Assembly: GCA_038501195.1 (NCBI GenBank)
Contig: JBBPUQ010000002.1
Location: forward strand, 2,294,001-2,358,000
Length of the DNA: 64,000 nucleotides
Source of the DNA: Nemania diffusa
Lineage: Eukaryota; Ascomycota; Sordariomycetes; Xylariales; Xylariaceae
Direction of reading: 5' to 3'
In this document: in pieces, positions 48,483-60,195 of the stretch
Numbering within the stretch: the first letter of the stretch is position 1
Layout of the letters: every line of letters begins with the position of its first letter
The notes under the pieces: generated by a model
What the model was told of the DNA's origin: nothing
Databases searched by the model: none
Seen by the model: only the letters and a program-made list of their open reading frames with translations
Position numbers and translations under genes: made by a program

Positions 48483-51090
48483 ATGGAGAGCGCTGGGTCT
48501 GGGTCGCGAGCCCTATTTCCTAAGGGCCCTAGTTTCACGCTCGAAGATTTCTCGAATAAAGACTTCATTGTCCGCGATTTCGTCGATAGCCTCGCCGAAA
48601 ATGCCGTCTCCCAAAACCGCCGCTCTGGCACTGCTCAGCAGGCTTTCGACCCTAAGCCTCTAATAAGGGCTTTTGAAAGTATAACATCTACGACATCTCT
48701 GCGTCTGGGTGATGCGCTGCTGACACTGCAACCTCTCAGATGCGCTGGAGGGCCTCAGCAGCCTCTCTGAAGAGCTACAGGAGAAAGAGTCGGAGCTCTT
48801 AACGCAAGCCAGACGCGCCGAAGTACAGCACGATCAGACCCTCGATACCCTTGGTCGCAAGCTTGACCAGTCCATAAACCAGTTCGAAGCTCTCGATATT
48901 ACGCTCAACAATCCCAATGTCAATGACAGGGGCAGCCGCGGAGAGACTGGCGGCAATATCGCTGTGCAAATTGGAGAGAAGCTCGAGGAACTTGATCGGA
49001 AGCGCAGACGAGCCTTAGACGCCAATTTCTTAATACAGTGCTGGCTTCAGGTTAGCGAAACTGGTGAATTGACGTCTCTGCAAGACATTCAGCGTCAGGG
49101 CGGCTCAGAGAACAAGGTCCGATGTGCTGTCATTGCGCACCAGTTGATGCGCATCAGCCAGAGGCTGGACGCGGCATCGTGGAATCAGACTAATGGGCAT
49201 CAGAGGAATGGCACCACTAATGGCGTCAATGGCACTGGACGGTCACATAACACTCGCGAGATATTGGAGAAGTTCTGCGAAACCCTGGAACAGGACTTGC
49301 TGAAGCAGTTTAATAATAGTTACCGGAAACAAAATTTCGACGACATGATGGAATGCGCCAAGGTGCTGCATGATTTCAATGGCGGCGCCAGTGTCATAGC
49401 TGTTTTTGTCAATCAGCATCAGTTTTTCATCGATAGAGACCAGCTTATCACCGACGAGGTTACCATGGACGGCGACACCTGGGATCAGCTCGCAGACCCC
49501 GATGCCGAACCACCGGGTGTCGAACCTAGCCTACAGTCGCTCGTTGACGAAGTCCGAATAATCATGCAAGAGGAATCGTTCATTATTAAAAGGGCTTTCC
49601 CCTATTACGAGACGGTCCTGATCAAGTTCATCCAAAGAATATTCCAGCAATCCATCCAACAGAGGCTAGAGATGGTACTGGAAAAAGCCAGTACCATTTC
49701 ATCTCTAGCTTTTCTTCGGTCGCTACACTCCTCGCGGACATATATTAGTGCTCTAATCGAAGATTTGAAATCGCATGGCTTAACAGAGCACCCGGAGCCT
49801 TGCTCGGCACAAATCGCCCAGACCCTAGATCAGCAGATGGAGGAGCTATTCGTCCCATATATAATGGGAAACTCATATATCGACCGAGAAAAAAGGAGTT
49901 TGGAAGAACTCTTCAATTCTCTTTTGTTTCGATTTAATATCTACCATTCTAGAAGGAAGAAAGTTCCAACAGGTTTTATGGCTTCATTGGCACAGCGGAC
50001 GAATCAGCTTATGGAATCCGCTAAGGACGCATATCTGGAAAGGCTCGAATCCTCTGATCTGACGCCAACTCAAAAGGCCATGATGTTGAGAGTAGCTCGA
50101 GTACAGGAGACCGACAACAATAAAAACGAAATCGAGGTATCGGAAGAAGAGGGATACTTATCAACCGCCAATGCTAAGAGGATGATGACCTGGCTCGCGG
50201 AGAGCGTGCGACGGACCCTAGAGCTGGGTAGTCCAAGTGATACGCCCAAGGATGTTGCAATCCTTCTAAATCTTCTCATGGTGCACATGGGCCAAGTATA
50301 CATCGAGACGGCCTTGGATGCTACCCTTGAGCGGGCCACTTCTCAGGAGAATGTAAAATCTGAGCCGGACATGTCTTATCTGCCATCGATCCGACCGGCA
50401 GTAACTATTGCGAGCATTATGTCCCGCTTCATAACTACAGTCCTGATTCGCTTAGCAGAATCTAATACAACTGTACGACGAAGTATGGAGGCTCAATCCA
50501 AGCTAGGTATCGAAGCTATCGAAAAGAAAACAAATAGCGTGATGAAGAGCACCATGGACGTTATCATCAACTGGGTCACTAAGTCATTAGCCCAACAAAA
50601 GAAGCTTGACTTCTTGCCCAAAGACGAGCTTGATCTTGTCGAGTCATTGCAGACTACCACGTGCACATCGACTTCCCTCTTTCTCTCACGTTGCACCAGC
50701 CTACTTAGCCAGTCCATCGACGGACAGAACCTAGAGCTATTCACTAGCGAGCTTGCGCTCGCGATGCAGCGACTGTTATTCGAACACTTCAAGAAATTCA
50801 AGGTCAACGCCACCGGTGGGCTCATGGTCACCAAGGACATCGCCAAATATGTCTCGACACTCAAAGAATGGCCTCTCTCTAAGGACGTTGAAGCTGCTGT
50901 TGAGTTGCTCACCGAGATCGGCTACCTCTTCATCATCGGTCCCGAGGCTCTGCGCGAGAGGAGCAGGAACCTCGCGACTGGCGCTGGTGGTTCGACGAAA
51001 AAACTTGGAAAGGCCGATTTCAAGGGCTTCATCCAAAGTAGGGACGACGCAAGAAGTGTTGGTGTCCAGAGCGTGCTTTCGGGCCTATAG
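48483..51090 (+). CDS. cog6: conserved oligomeric Golgi complex subunit 6
   Basis: Two exons, 48483-48678 and 48740-51090, with a 61-bp intron (GTATAA..GCTGAC..CTCTCAG), give 848 residues, similar to yeast Cog6. The junction reads LIRAFENALEGLSSLSEELQ, continuing into the family's SELLTQARRAEVQHDQTLDTLGRKLD with a coiled-coil character. The remaining sequence is helical throughout, as in other COG subunits, ending near TKKLGKADFKGFIQSRDDARSVGVQSVLSGL. COG is an eight-subunit tether for retrograde vesicles at the Golgi. Shorter introns ending at the same acceptor (31 or 37 bp) keep the frame but are implausibly short. The start chosen is the first in-frame ATG. Confidence 0.92.
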
Positions 51091-51777
51091 GCAAGCGGGA
51101 TATCGGGATTACAGTGTTTTAGTGTATAAAGATACTTTTGAGATGAGACGAGATGAAATGATACCATGAAGTCGCAAATGTCTTTTCCGCATCTCTATAA
51201 TCCGAGAATGATTTCACTAGTGACTCTTCGAAAAAGGGTCGTAATGCTTATTCAAGGTTTATATCCACATACAATGCTTAAACACTGGCTTGCTTAACCT
51301 CTCTGCCCTTACCTGGCCATGATCATTATAAACAGCGATAATCATTCAAGCCTTGCTTAGCACAGGTTACTAGAGTAAATAAACATACTATCACATAGAC
51401 ACGCAAGCAAAAAAACAGAGTGGTAGGAAGGATTAGCAGCGTAATTCCTTTATTCAGCCATGTTTCATTTCATCTCAGGTCCCCCTTATCCGAACAAACC
51501 CACACCATCCTTCCCTTTTCCCACCCGTGAAAAGCATCGTTAGCCAACCCAGCCAACCAAACATAACCGTTCTCCAGGCAAAGAAAAAAAAAGCCTATTG
51601 ACTCTCGCGTTCTCTCCCCTCCTGAGGCTGAAGCGGGCTGGTATAAAAGAAAAAAAAAAGCTCTACCTAAGCATACTTAGGTAATGGATACAAAGGCGTG
51701 CTAACCACGAGTTCGATAGCCAAGAGTCTCTTGGCCGATTGTCCCTCTCTGTCCCTCGAAAAAATTGAGTAAGTTTC
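51091..51777. other. spacer between convergent genes
   Basis: This holds the 3' flanks of cog6 (+) and the homeobox gene (-). A-runs lie near 51584 and 51650. Nothing else was seen. Confidence 0.5.
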
Positions 51778-54005
51778 TCAGCGCCAGTTTCCTTGGCTAA
51801 GAGAAAGCAGGCCAGCGACACAGTCCATATCAGGACGTTTGCTAGGCGACACCCCGCCGCGCATGAAGCGCTCGACGTCTTCGCCCTCGCGTCTTCCTTC
51901 CCGCGAGAGCCCGTCCTGCTTTTCGCCATCCTCGAAGATAGCTACGGACGCGTCGCCGGGCTTGCGCAGCCGTTGGCCCTGGGTGGGAGCTGTGTTTGCG
52001 TGACGGTTTCTCATGTCTGTGGAACCATTAAGGAATAGGCGCTTGCTTGCCGCGTCCTGCTCGCCCAGGATACGCCCGACACGCCGCGGGTTCTTCGGGA
52101 GCGCTGCCATTGTTTTTGTGGGCGATGCGCCAGTTTCAGATGGCGGTAGAGGACGTCGGTGGCCATTTCCGTTTCCCTTCGGACTCCAATTCTCTTTGTC
52201 TGAATCACCAGAGGGGCTGAGGATGTCGAATTGGTGGTCGTACTTCTTCCGCTTCTTCTTCTCGGGTTCGAGTTCATCATCTCCGTCTATATCTAGAACC
52301 TTTCTAGACTCCTCTATCGATACATAGCGGGTCATGGCAGGTGAGGTTTTCGAACGTACAAGCTTAGGCTTCCTGTCTGAGGAGCCCCGTGTCATACCCA
52401 GCGTGTTACGCTTACTTAGATTCGGCTGTAGGACGCCTGATTGAGATGGAGGCCGAGAGTGGGCAGGGTGGTTGTGAATTAGATTGCTCAGGCTTGCTGA
52501 GCTGCTTGATGATCGCATCAAGCTAATGGCCGCTACGGCGGATCCCGAGGCTTCGTTCTCCGCCTGCCTTGTCAATTCATCACGAGTATCAGCCTCGCAG
52601 CATGATTCCCAAGCGTGGACGTCGCGTGATCGACCGCGGGCAAAGTGCGGCGGGAAAGGAGCGCCCAGAGATTTTGTAAGAGTTGAAATGGGCGGGAGGG
52701 TAATGCCAGATAGCGCACTTCGACTGCGTTGCAAGGTGCGATTACCGAAAACTGGGGGTAATATCTCAGTGCTAAGGGGAAGCTGTGAGGTGGGACGGGG
52801 CGGTGATGGCTGGGTGGGAATGAGTTCCGCCTTGCCATCTAGTGACAGAGATAACCGGACCTGAGAAGACGAGGACGACAATTGCGGCTGCAGGGTAGGT
52901 GGCGGATGATCAGCAGCTGATGATACCGAAGACGAGAAAGAGTTGAGCCTGCGGTTGCTGACATCAACACCCGAACCGACCACGGGCCGCGCATCCCATT
53001 CGAATCTAGACGAGTCATCGTCTGACTTTTCTGCTGTAGGTGTCGACAAAGAGTCTCCAGCAAACCATCGGTTCGCCAAGAATCCAATTGGTGTCGCTGA
53101 GACCCCAGCATATGGGTGCGAGTCACCCTCTGACCCAACTATTCTCGCCAATGAAGGTGGTGTGCTGGCTGGTCTATTCTTTATTTCCAAGTCTGATTTC
53201 GTATCTACTTCAGCTCTTAATCCCTTAAGAAAGTGGGGAGAGCAAGGCTGAGACGAAGGCTGGGGTGTAAGTTGGGACACTGCATTCTCAGGGCTGGAAG
53301 GGCGGTCTTCAAGTTCTACAGACGTTGTCGTCTCAGTAAATGAACTTTGAGGCAGCTCAGCAGCATTCGGCAGGGCCATTGGGGCAGAGGCTGGCTCGAC
53401 CGACGCAGACATGGGATCAGACGACAAAACTCGCATGCCATTTCCATAACGAAGTGCCTCGATCTCCTGCGGTGACAAGGGGCGAGATTTCCTGCGGTCG
53501 TTCTGTCGTCGATTTTGAAACCATATCTATAAGTCCGGCGGCGTCAGTTCTGATTGACTTAGACGATTCCTCAATTGGCTCTCATGACGCGTCTAGACTA
53601 TCGCATCTTCGTGTTACTGACCTGCACTTCTTTTTCATTCAATGACACGCGCTTCACAATATCGAGACGCGCCGCCTTGTCAGGCTTCGGGTTCGAATTG
53701 TAAGCAGCTTCGAGGACAGTTTTATCCTGCGACCTATATAAGAAGAAAACCCAATTGTCAGTCAATAAAGCACTACTAATGAAACCTCAGCGCGGAACTC
53801 ATTGTACGCACGTGGTCCTCTTCCGCTTGCCCTTGGGGTGCTTCTCGCTCTCAGCTTTATGATTCGGGAAAGGCGTTTCCAATCTGAAGGAGGATTCAAA
53901 GCATAATGCTGAACTATCAGGATTACTGCTCTGGGAGCTGCTGAAGGAGAGGTCGTGTCGATCGCGGACTGGCGACGGTGTGGACGCGGTGGTGGGGAAC
54001 GACAT
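51778..54005 (-). CDS. homeobox transcription factor (Yox1-like)
   Basis: A three-exon gene: 54005-53812, 53733-53622 and 53526-51778. The introns are 78 bp (GTGCGT..TTGACTGAC..TATATAG) and 95 bp (GTCAGT..AACTGAC..TTATAG). It encodes 684 residues. The homeodomain is near the N-terminus (about 58-118) and is rebuilt exactly by splicing: KGKRKRTT, SQDKTVLEAAYNSNPK, then KEVQ joined to IWFQNRRQNDRRK, the recognition helix. Both introns interrupt the homeodomain. The rest is low-complexity Ser/Pro/Arg, with a more conserved-looking C-terminus (RVGRILGEQDAASKRLFLNG.. and CVAGLLSLSQGNWR). It should be a nuclear DNA-binding regulator. Similarity to yeast Yox1, a cell-cycle repressor, is suggested by the homeodomain and end motif only; target genes are unknown. 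Confidence 0.88.
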
Positions 54006-55740
54006 TGCTTTCTGCGCGATGGCTAGCTATAAACACATTCTATAAATAAGAAGACGGCTGCGGGTTCAGAAATGAGAGTCGGGATCCTTGAATTGGACAC
54101 AAAACACACACAATTGAGCTATAGCAATAGTCAAGAGGGAAAGAAGTATCGTGAAACGAGAGGCTTTTGGACTGGAGGGAGTAGGAAGTAGATAGAGTGC
54201 AGAATAGAGGTGGGTGGAAGAATGGGGCTGGGGTCTATATTGAAGGTGGGACCTCTTCAAGCGTGTCATGCTGTCTCCACACCGTACAGAACACTGCTGT
54301 GTACCTCTAAACCGCGTTTACCCAAGCCCCTGTTCGATCGCGACATCAGCCAATCACAACCATGCTGATTGTCCGAAAAGGGCAACTTATTATTATTTAC
54401 TTTTGAACAATGCGTTTCCAGGGTTGTCCATCGATTCTGCATCTAGATTGCCCCATAATTGCACACACACGCTTGTCCCTGGAATCGGTCAATTTTATCT
54501 AAGCCATCTAATTGCTAAGAGACACACGGATGGTACAATAACAATGACATCAGAACCCCTCCCTTCTACGAGCTCGAGCCTCATTTTTAGTGGTATATAT
54601 ATACACCTTGCTAGCCATTACCATAATCAACATGTCGATTCGTTAGAATTCATCTAACAACTTTACATGCACAGCTTGCATCATTCTAACCTAGAAAGAC
54701 AAGATGATAGAATGTGTGCGAAAGGTAGAACAATTCAAGCAGATACATGAGACCGTGGCATGTGCCAAAATGACACTTAATAAGCCATCGCGTCGCAATC
54801 TATATGATAAACAGCAAGCAAGTCGGGCAAATGCAAGGTTAATTAAACAACGACCATAAGAATGGCGTACATTTTGTCAATGCTACTAACCACTATACTA
54901 AACCGTCTTAATTAACGATCCACCAGCTCAGATTCCTGAACCTAGCTCTTTGTACTTAGGCAATTTTAAATGTTCTAAAGGAGACATGCCTACCCCGCGA
55001 GTAGCCTAGCTGTGATCAATCAAGTCCTAATCTACTAATATATAATAGTACCAACCTAAAGTTGAATGGATATATGCTGCTCTCGCGCTGCCCACCCCCC
55101 ACACAACTACCGCCTCTTCAAAACAGGCAAACACGGATTCCATAATACTACCCTAACGCGACTAGCATCCAACTCGGCTCTCACATCTAGTACTTGCGCG
55201 CGGTGTAGTATTCAAGAAAGTAATACCCACGAGATGAAAATTCCCTTTAAGATCAACATGCACTTCCGTAAGGTTTGAGAACAGGTGCTATAACTTCCTA
55301 TTCTTGAATCCGTACTAGAATTATTGTTGAGGAGAAAAGTGACGCGCGTCCCCCTTCATACGGATTAGTCTTAGTATTACGCCCATTCTAAAATTATAAG
55401 ACTACAAGAGTAAGACAGACTTAGTCATTGTAGTTTATCAACGTAACAATAGGTTTATGTGCAGCAAAAAGGTATTCATCTTGTTTCAGATAGCAGCAGA
55501 CTGCCTAGCTAAATAGTTTGAGTACAATGCTTAGCATGGATCTTCGTAAAAATCAGATCCTAAGAAATAAAAACAAATCCCCGTCCAATGGTAGACTGTT
55601 TGTCGCGATAAAGCCCCGTCCGGAGTCTGACACCTAAACACCGTAGCCAACCGACATAGATAGAATGAGTGCTTTGCGCTTGCTCAAAATTTAGTATACC
55701 GTCTAATACCGACCCATAGCTCTATCTCTTATCTATCCTT
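54006..55740. other. intergenic region upstream of the homeobox gene
   Basis: No gene could be supported. The first 300 bp are the probable promoter of the homeobox gene. A 129-codon plus-strand ORF at 54268-54657 has no features. The part near 55.7 kb is the 3' flank of the NAD kinase gene. Confidence 0.45.
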
Positions 55741-57633
55741 CTAAAAGCCCAAGAGGCTCATTTGCCGCCGTAATGGGCTCGCGGCAGTACTGCCGTCCTC
55801 GCTAGCATAACAAGCCGAATCAGTATCTATATCCCATTCAGGTTCCTCGTCGTGGACTGAAGCAGCCTGACTTCCTGCTTTGCTCTCGAAGCCCTTCTGA
55901 GTAGCAGCTCTTGTGTTCCACTGCAATGTTCTTGATACACTATCGAACCACTCAGTGTTTCTACGCATAACTGTGGGAAATGGGTACTGTGAGGCAGTGA
56001 TAGTGACATGATCACCCTGTTTCAGCTCTACTCGTCCCTTGCCATCAAAAGCGCAGTACGCTGTGGCTCGGGAGTTACGTGGGACAGAGACCCGAAGAAG
56101 CATGGTGTCGCTGAGTACCATAGGTCGAAACGATAACGTGTGGGGACAAATGGGTGTAAGAAGAATACCCGGGATATCGGGATGAACAAGGGCTCCTCCA
56201 GCGGAGAGGGAATATGCCGTTGAACCTGTTGGCGTTGAAAAAATACACCCGTCGGCCTGGACGACGGTTAAGAGTTCGTTATCTCCGTACAGTTCCAAGT
56301 TGGAAACATAAGGGGACGGGCCGCGATCAATCACAAGCTCGTTGAGCACTTCGAATTGCTCGCCTTCTTCAACTTCTCCCCCAGAGGTGCCATTGCGGTA
56401 AACTGTGCAAGTAAATCGCATGCGCAAGTTAACACGCATCCCTTCGTCGCCCATAATCGTGTTGAGATGTTGCTTGTACTTCTCAAACTCAAAGCTTGTT
56501 AAAAACCCAAGGCTTCCTAGACTGAAAGAAATGACCGGAGGTACGATTCTTTGAAACAGCCACGAAGTGAATAAAACCGTACCGTCACCTCCGAGCGTAC
56601 AGACCAGGTCAAACTTCTCTGGCTGACTCCAGCAGAGGTCAGGAGACCAATAGTGAAGCATGGAGGGAAAGCGAGAATCTTCGTCGATAATGCTAGCGGC
56701 GCCAAAGCGTTTAGAGTGTCGTAGCTTGGCATCGACGTAGACGTTGACACCAACATCCGAGCCATATCGAGGCGTCCTCAATAACCACATAGCTAGCTCT
56801 CTAGTCAAATATACCAGCTCATTATCTCGGGCTTTTGTGACGATCATGACGTTCCTAACCGCTCGCCGAATAGGCCGGCGCTGTAGTTGCTTGGAAACTT
56901 CTCGAACCCCTGTAGCAGTTTGAACGAGACGAGAGTGTGATATCCAGTCATCGTTCTTAATCTCCTCAAGCACCCTATCAATATTGACTGCGTCATCAAA
57001 GCGATTGTGGTAGAAACAAGGTGACTGAAGAGCAGGGAAGGCGGTGTTTGGGGTTGAAGTCTGGAGGGCGAGTTCGTTGAGTGCATCCGCGAGCTTCTGG
57101 GACGAAGAGGCAGATGTAGACGGCCGCCTGTCGGCGGCGGAACGTGCGGATAACATGCTGTTGAGGGATAGGGCCTCGGGCTTATTATTTCGACCGCGAG
57201 AGGCGGAGGCCAAGGCTTTAATGATGGTCTGGCGAGGGACTGACTCTATAGAGAGAGTGTGATTACGGAGGCCGGGTGACTTGTTGATATAATCGGATGC
57301 TGTGGGGTCAGGGCTCGTCAAGCCATCAGCAACATGCTCGGGCTGTGATCCGCCCTGCTCAGCATCGTGGGATGCACCGAAATTGGTTATGTCCGAGGTA
57401 GAAGGTACGGTTGTGGTTGCGGTTGGGATTGGGGTTGGGGTTGAGGGTGACTGATTGGAGTCGGAAGCGGTGGAGGATGGGGCGAGCAATCCGTGGTCAG
57501 CAGAAGCAGGACCAGGATTGTCGCTGCTGAGCGTAGGGTGTACCTCCATTGAGGTAAAGATAGAAGGCGCCACGCCGGATTTGGTTATTGAAGTAGGACT
57601 AGCTGCCATTGAGAAGCCGCGAAATGGCGTCAT
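55741..57633 (-). CDS. NAD kinase (ATP-NAD kinase, Utr1-like)
   Basis: A 630-residue single-exon protein using the first ATG at 57633; the frame extends three codons upstream to a TTG only. It phosphorylates NAD(H) to NADP(H). The N-terminal ~200 residues are Ser/Thr/Pro-rich and look disordered, as in fungal Utr1-type enzymes. The catalytic domain (about 230-575) has GGDGT at 348-352, which binds ATP and metal, the NE pair at 431-432, and TPTGSTAYSLSAGG at 467-480, all family signatures. The tail is acidic. The absence of an evident mitochondrial presequence argues for a cytosolic enzyme rather than the Pos5 type. Four CAGCTG sites lie 310-420 bp upstream. Confidence 0.93.
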   Translation of the reverse strand: MTPFRGFSMAASPTSITKSGVAPSIFTSMEVHPTLSSDNPGPASADHGLLAPSSTASDSNQSPSTPTPIPTATTTVPSTSDITNFGASHDAEQGGSQPEHVADGLTSPDPTASDYINKSPGLRNHTLSIESVPRQTIIKALASASRGRNNKPEALSLNSMLSARSAADRRPSTSASSSQKLADALNELALQTSTPNTAFPALQSPCFYHNRFDDAVNIDRVLEEIKNDDWISHSRLVQTATGVREVSKQLQRRPIRRAVRNVMIVTKARDNELVYLTRELAMWLLRTPRYGSDVGVNVYVDAKLRHSKRFGAASIIDEDSRFPSMLHYWSPDLCWSQPEKFDLVCTLGGDGTVLFTSWLFQRIVPPVISFSLGSLGFLTSFEFEKYKQHLNTIMGDEGMRVNLRMRFTCTVYRNGTSGGEVEEGEQFEVLNELVIDRGPSPYVSNLELYGDNELLTVVQADGCIFSTPTGSTAYSLSAGGALVHPDIPGILLTPICPHTLSFRPMVLSDTMLLRVSVPRNSRATAYCAFDGKGRVELKQGDHVTITASQYPFPTVMRRNTEWFDSVSRTLQWNTRAATQKGFESKAGSQAASVHDEEPEWDIDTDSACYASEDGSTAASPLRRQMSLLGF

Positions 57634-57928
57634 ATAAGACAAAGTGGAGAACTGGAGAGTCCGACGCTTAGAAAAATAGCGAGCGCGATCCTGCAGTTCT
57701 TATCTCCGACGAGGAACCGGTGATTGCGATAGGTCAGAGAGGACCTGCTAGGTAATCTTATCTACCTAGGTGCTGCCCGTATGGAAGGTAGTGTGCCGTG
57801 TACAGATCAGATGCAGATGCAGCGTATGTATGCAGATGCTAGCGGGGTGCGTAGTGTACTATACGTAGACCAGGTCGCTATTACCGACTTCCAGTTCTCT
57901 GGTTCTCACACAGCCAACTACCGGTGTG

Positions 57929-58051
57929 ATTCGGTACTCCGCAGCTCAGCTGGTAAAGCACTAGAAACGCTGCAAATTGCGATTCAGCTGTGGAGGTGAC
58001 TGGCCAGTACAACTCAGCTGCCCTTATTCGGAATTCCGCAGCTCAGCTGGT
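57929..58051. promoter_or_regulatory. cluster of four CAGCTG (E-box) sites with a 26-bp direct repeat
   Basis: CAGCTG, each preceded by T, occurs at 57947, 57985, 58015 and 58044. The outer two lie in a 26-bp direct repeat (57929-57954 and 58026-58051) sharing TCCGCAGCTCAGCTGGT, with two mismatches. CAGCTG is a canonical bHLH-factor site. The block lies 310-420 bp before the NAD kinase start codon. Function is inferred. Confidence 0.5.
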
Positions 58052-58154
58052 GTACGACTCGGGGTTGCGTCCTAAATATCTCTAACACATCATTAGTCGC
58101 GTCGGTCCCACCGGTCGTCCCCCTCGATTAAAACAAAATAAAAAGAAGCAAATA

Positions 58155-58793
58155 TTAAAAATCAAACGACCGCAGGAGCGCGGGGAGCGCAGTGAAGAAT
58201 TCAAGAAAGAGGGTTGAACGGTGCGCTTTGGAGAACTTACGAGAACTAGCCAAGTAAGATCTGCTGGCTAGAGTTAATGGGATTGTATGTGCTGCAGCGT
58301 TATGTATGCCCGACACAACCTGCAGATGACACGAGATCAACCCGATTTGTTGCGAGAATATTTGAAGGAACGTTAAAACGGCTGGTATTACAGAGTCGAA
58401 TAATTGCTGCAAGTTGCTGTAATGGCTAGGCGACACATGCAATGGCCAAAATGTTGTTGCTGAGGAAGCGAGACTGGATATTCCAGATATTAAAATTATA
58501 AAAAGGTGCGGTTTTGCATATATGATAACTTCAATATATCGAAATGAAGCTTCTAGCTTAGCAAAGGCTCGTATTCCCCAAAGAGAGAGGTGGAATCGAA
58601 GAAAGGGGTTGTTTGTATATTGAAAAGAATCGAGGAGTAGAAAACAAAGGAATGCGATTAACGACAGGTAATAAGAACTACCAGAGTTCTGCTTCGTTGA
58701 CTGCTGGCACAAGCAGCTAGAGGCGGAGAAAGGGAGACTTGGGTCTACAAGGAGAAGACTAGAGACCTCGAGGTAGAAAACCGAGCGCTTCAT
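58155..58793 (-). CDS. hypothetical ORF, 212 codons, doubtful
   Basis: A continuous frame of 212 codons rich in Leu, Ser, Phe and Ile, with no signal, domain or family resemblance. The opposite strand here is purine-rich, which favours long frames and a hydrophobic-looking product by chance. It is listed because of its length only; I think it more likely not a gene. Confidence 0.15.
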   Translation of the reverse strand: MKRSVFYLEVSSLLLVDPSLPFSASSCLCQQSTKQNSGSSYYLSLIAFLCFLLLDSFQYTNNPFLRFHLSLWGIRAFAKLEASFRYIEVIIYAKPHLFIILISGISSLASSATTFWPLHVSPSHYSNLQQLFDSVIPAVLTFLQIFSQQIGLISCHLQVVSGIHNAAAHTIPLTLASRSYLASSRKFSKAHRSTLFLEFFTALPALLRSFDF

Positions 58794-60195
58794 CAGAGGT
58801 CATATCAGGTTTTAAAGCTACCTATCACCTCCTAGATGGAGCAAAGATAACGCACGCGGCTGATGAACGGTGCAACCCGCGTTGGGATTGCAAGTCACAG
58901 AGTGGTGGGGCGTCATCGTGAGGCAAATAGTCTCTGCTAGGCTTCGAGACGACCAGCTAACAGGTTCCTATCACGCAGGGTCTCGCGCAAGTATGTATCC
59001 GCAAATAGATGTAGGTAGGTACCTTCCTTTAGGTACCTACCTCCTACTAGGCTTATGTACGTATTTTAGGAGGTAGGTAAATCAACTTTGATAACGTCCA
59101 ACCTAGCGCAGGAACAAGACTTACAGCGTACGGCAGTTTGACCCACTACAGTTTTACAAGTACCCATGTACCTACATAAGGACATACCATGTAGGTACTG
59201 GAGTAAGGTCCCTTCTCCATTTTTTTAGTTCTCAGGATAGTCGTTTCTTCGCGTTCCAAGTCTCATCCTTCGCCCTTGAGCAGGGGTCCATTAGCGAGAA
59301 ACATCGAACAGGGGAAGCCTGTTCGTCTCAGCACTCGCTTCAGTTCATCAGACTCGTAATCCCATCATGACTCCTGTCCTATGAGGAACTACAATCCAAG
59401 CATGAATGGACAACCAGAAACTTTCACGTCATAAGCAACGCAGCGCCCTTATATTATTTTAAGATTCATAATAGTAAGCTGCATGGCGATCCAATCCTGT
59501 GCTACCTCTCATGTCAACAAACCAGAGAGAGGCCTGTGATCTCATCCGAAAAACCAAGAGCCTAGCGGCGATCACACTTCAGATGCCGTCGCAGTACGAA
59601 TCAAATGCTGTGATTGAGCAGATCATAAGTGATTAGCCGCGGCTCTGCGGGCTGTTTGCCTGAATTGATGGCTACATATCATGAGAGCCGCCTCAGCCTA
59701 GCGCTCGGTATTGTGTATAGAGAACCGCAACAGACCATTCAGTGCGCTGCTTAGTATTTTCGCAGATACTTACCTTCCTCGCATAATCACAGCTTTAGCG
59801 ATGATAGCTTATTCCTCCACTTTAGTGACCGGTCGTGCATTGTGAGGGCTAGATGAAACACCGCCTGTTCAAGGCGGCAAACCGGCAAGTTTAACCTTGA
59901 CCCCCAAACGCGTGATGGATCCACAACACAACGAAGTGGAAGCCCAGTGCCAATAAATAATGATGGGTGTCTACTCCTAATTATTGCTGGCATCGGTCAT
60001 GGAGGCTTCCAATATCGGTTTGATTCCCAATTCATACACGGAGGGCCGATTGCACCCATGCATCCTAATCCTGGCTTTGGGCAAAATTATCGGCAGAGGC
60101 CACAGCTGTTCGGTATTCGAAAAGGGGCCACATAATGACAGGGGAGTTGATTGTGGGTATCAGGACCTCTGGGAGCGGTGTGTGCTCACCATCAC

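Larger units (their letters stand above)
57634..60195. other. intergenic region upstream of NAD kinase
   Basis: The first 500 bp form the NAD kinase promoter, including an E-box cluster described separately. TAGGTACC words occur at about 59.0-59.2 kb. The last few hundred bases are the 3' flank of rrp46. One 212-codon minus-strand ORF is listed separately at low confidence. Confidence 0.45.

Noticed and set aside
57934..58000. tRNA-derived SINE or tRNA starting at GCTCAGCTGGTAAAGCA
   Set aside because: The A-box resemblance is not followed by a B-box or foldable cloverleaf; the repeat is better described as clustered CAGCTG sites.
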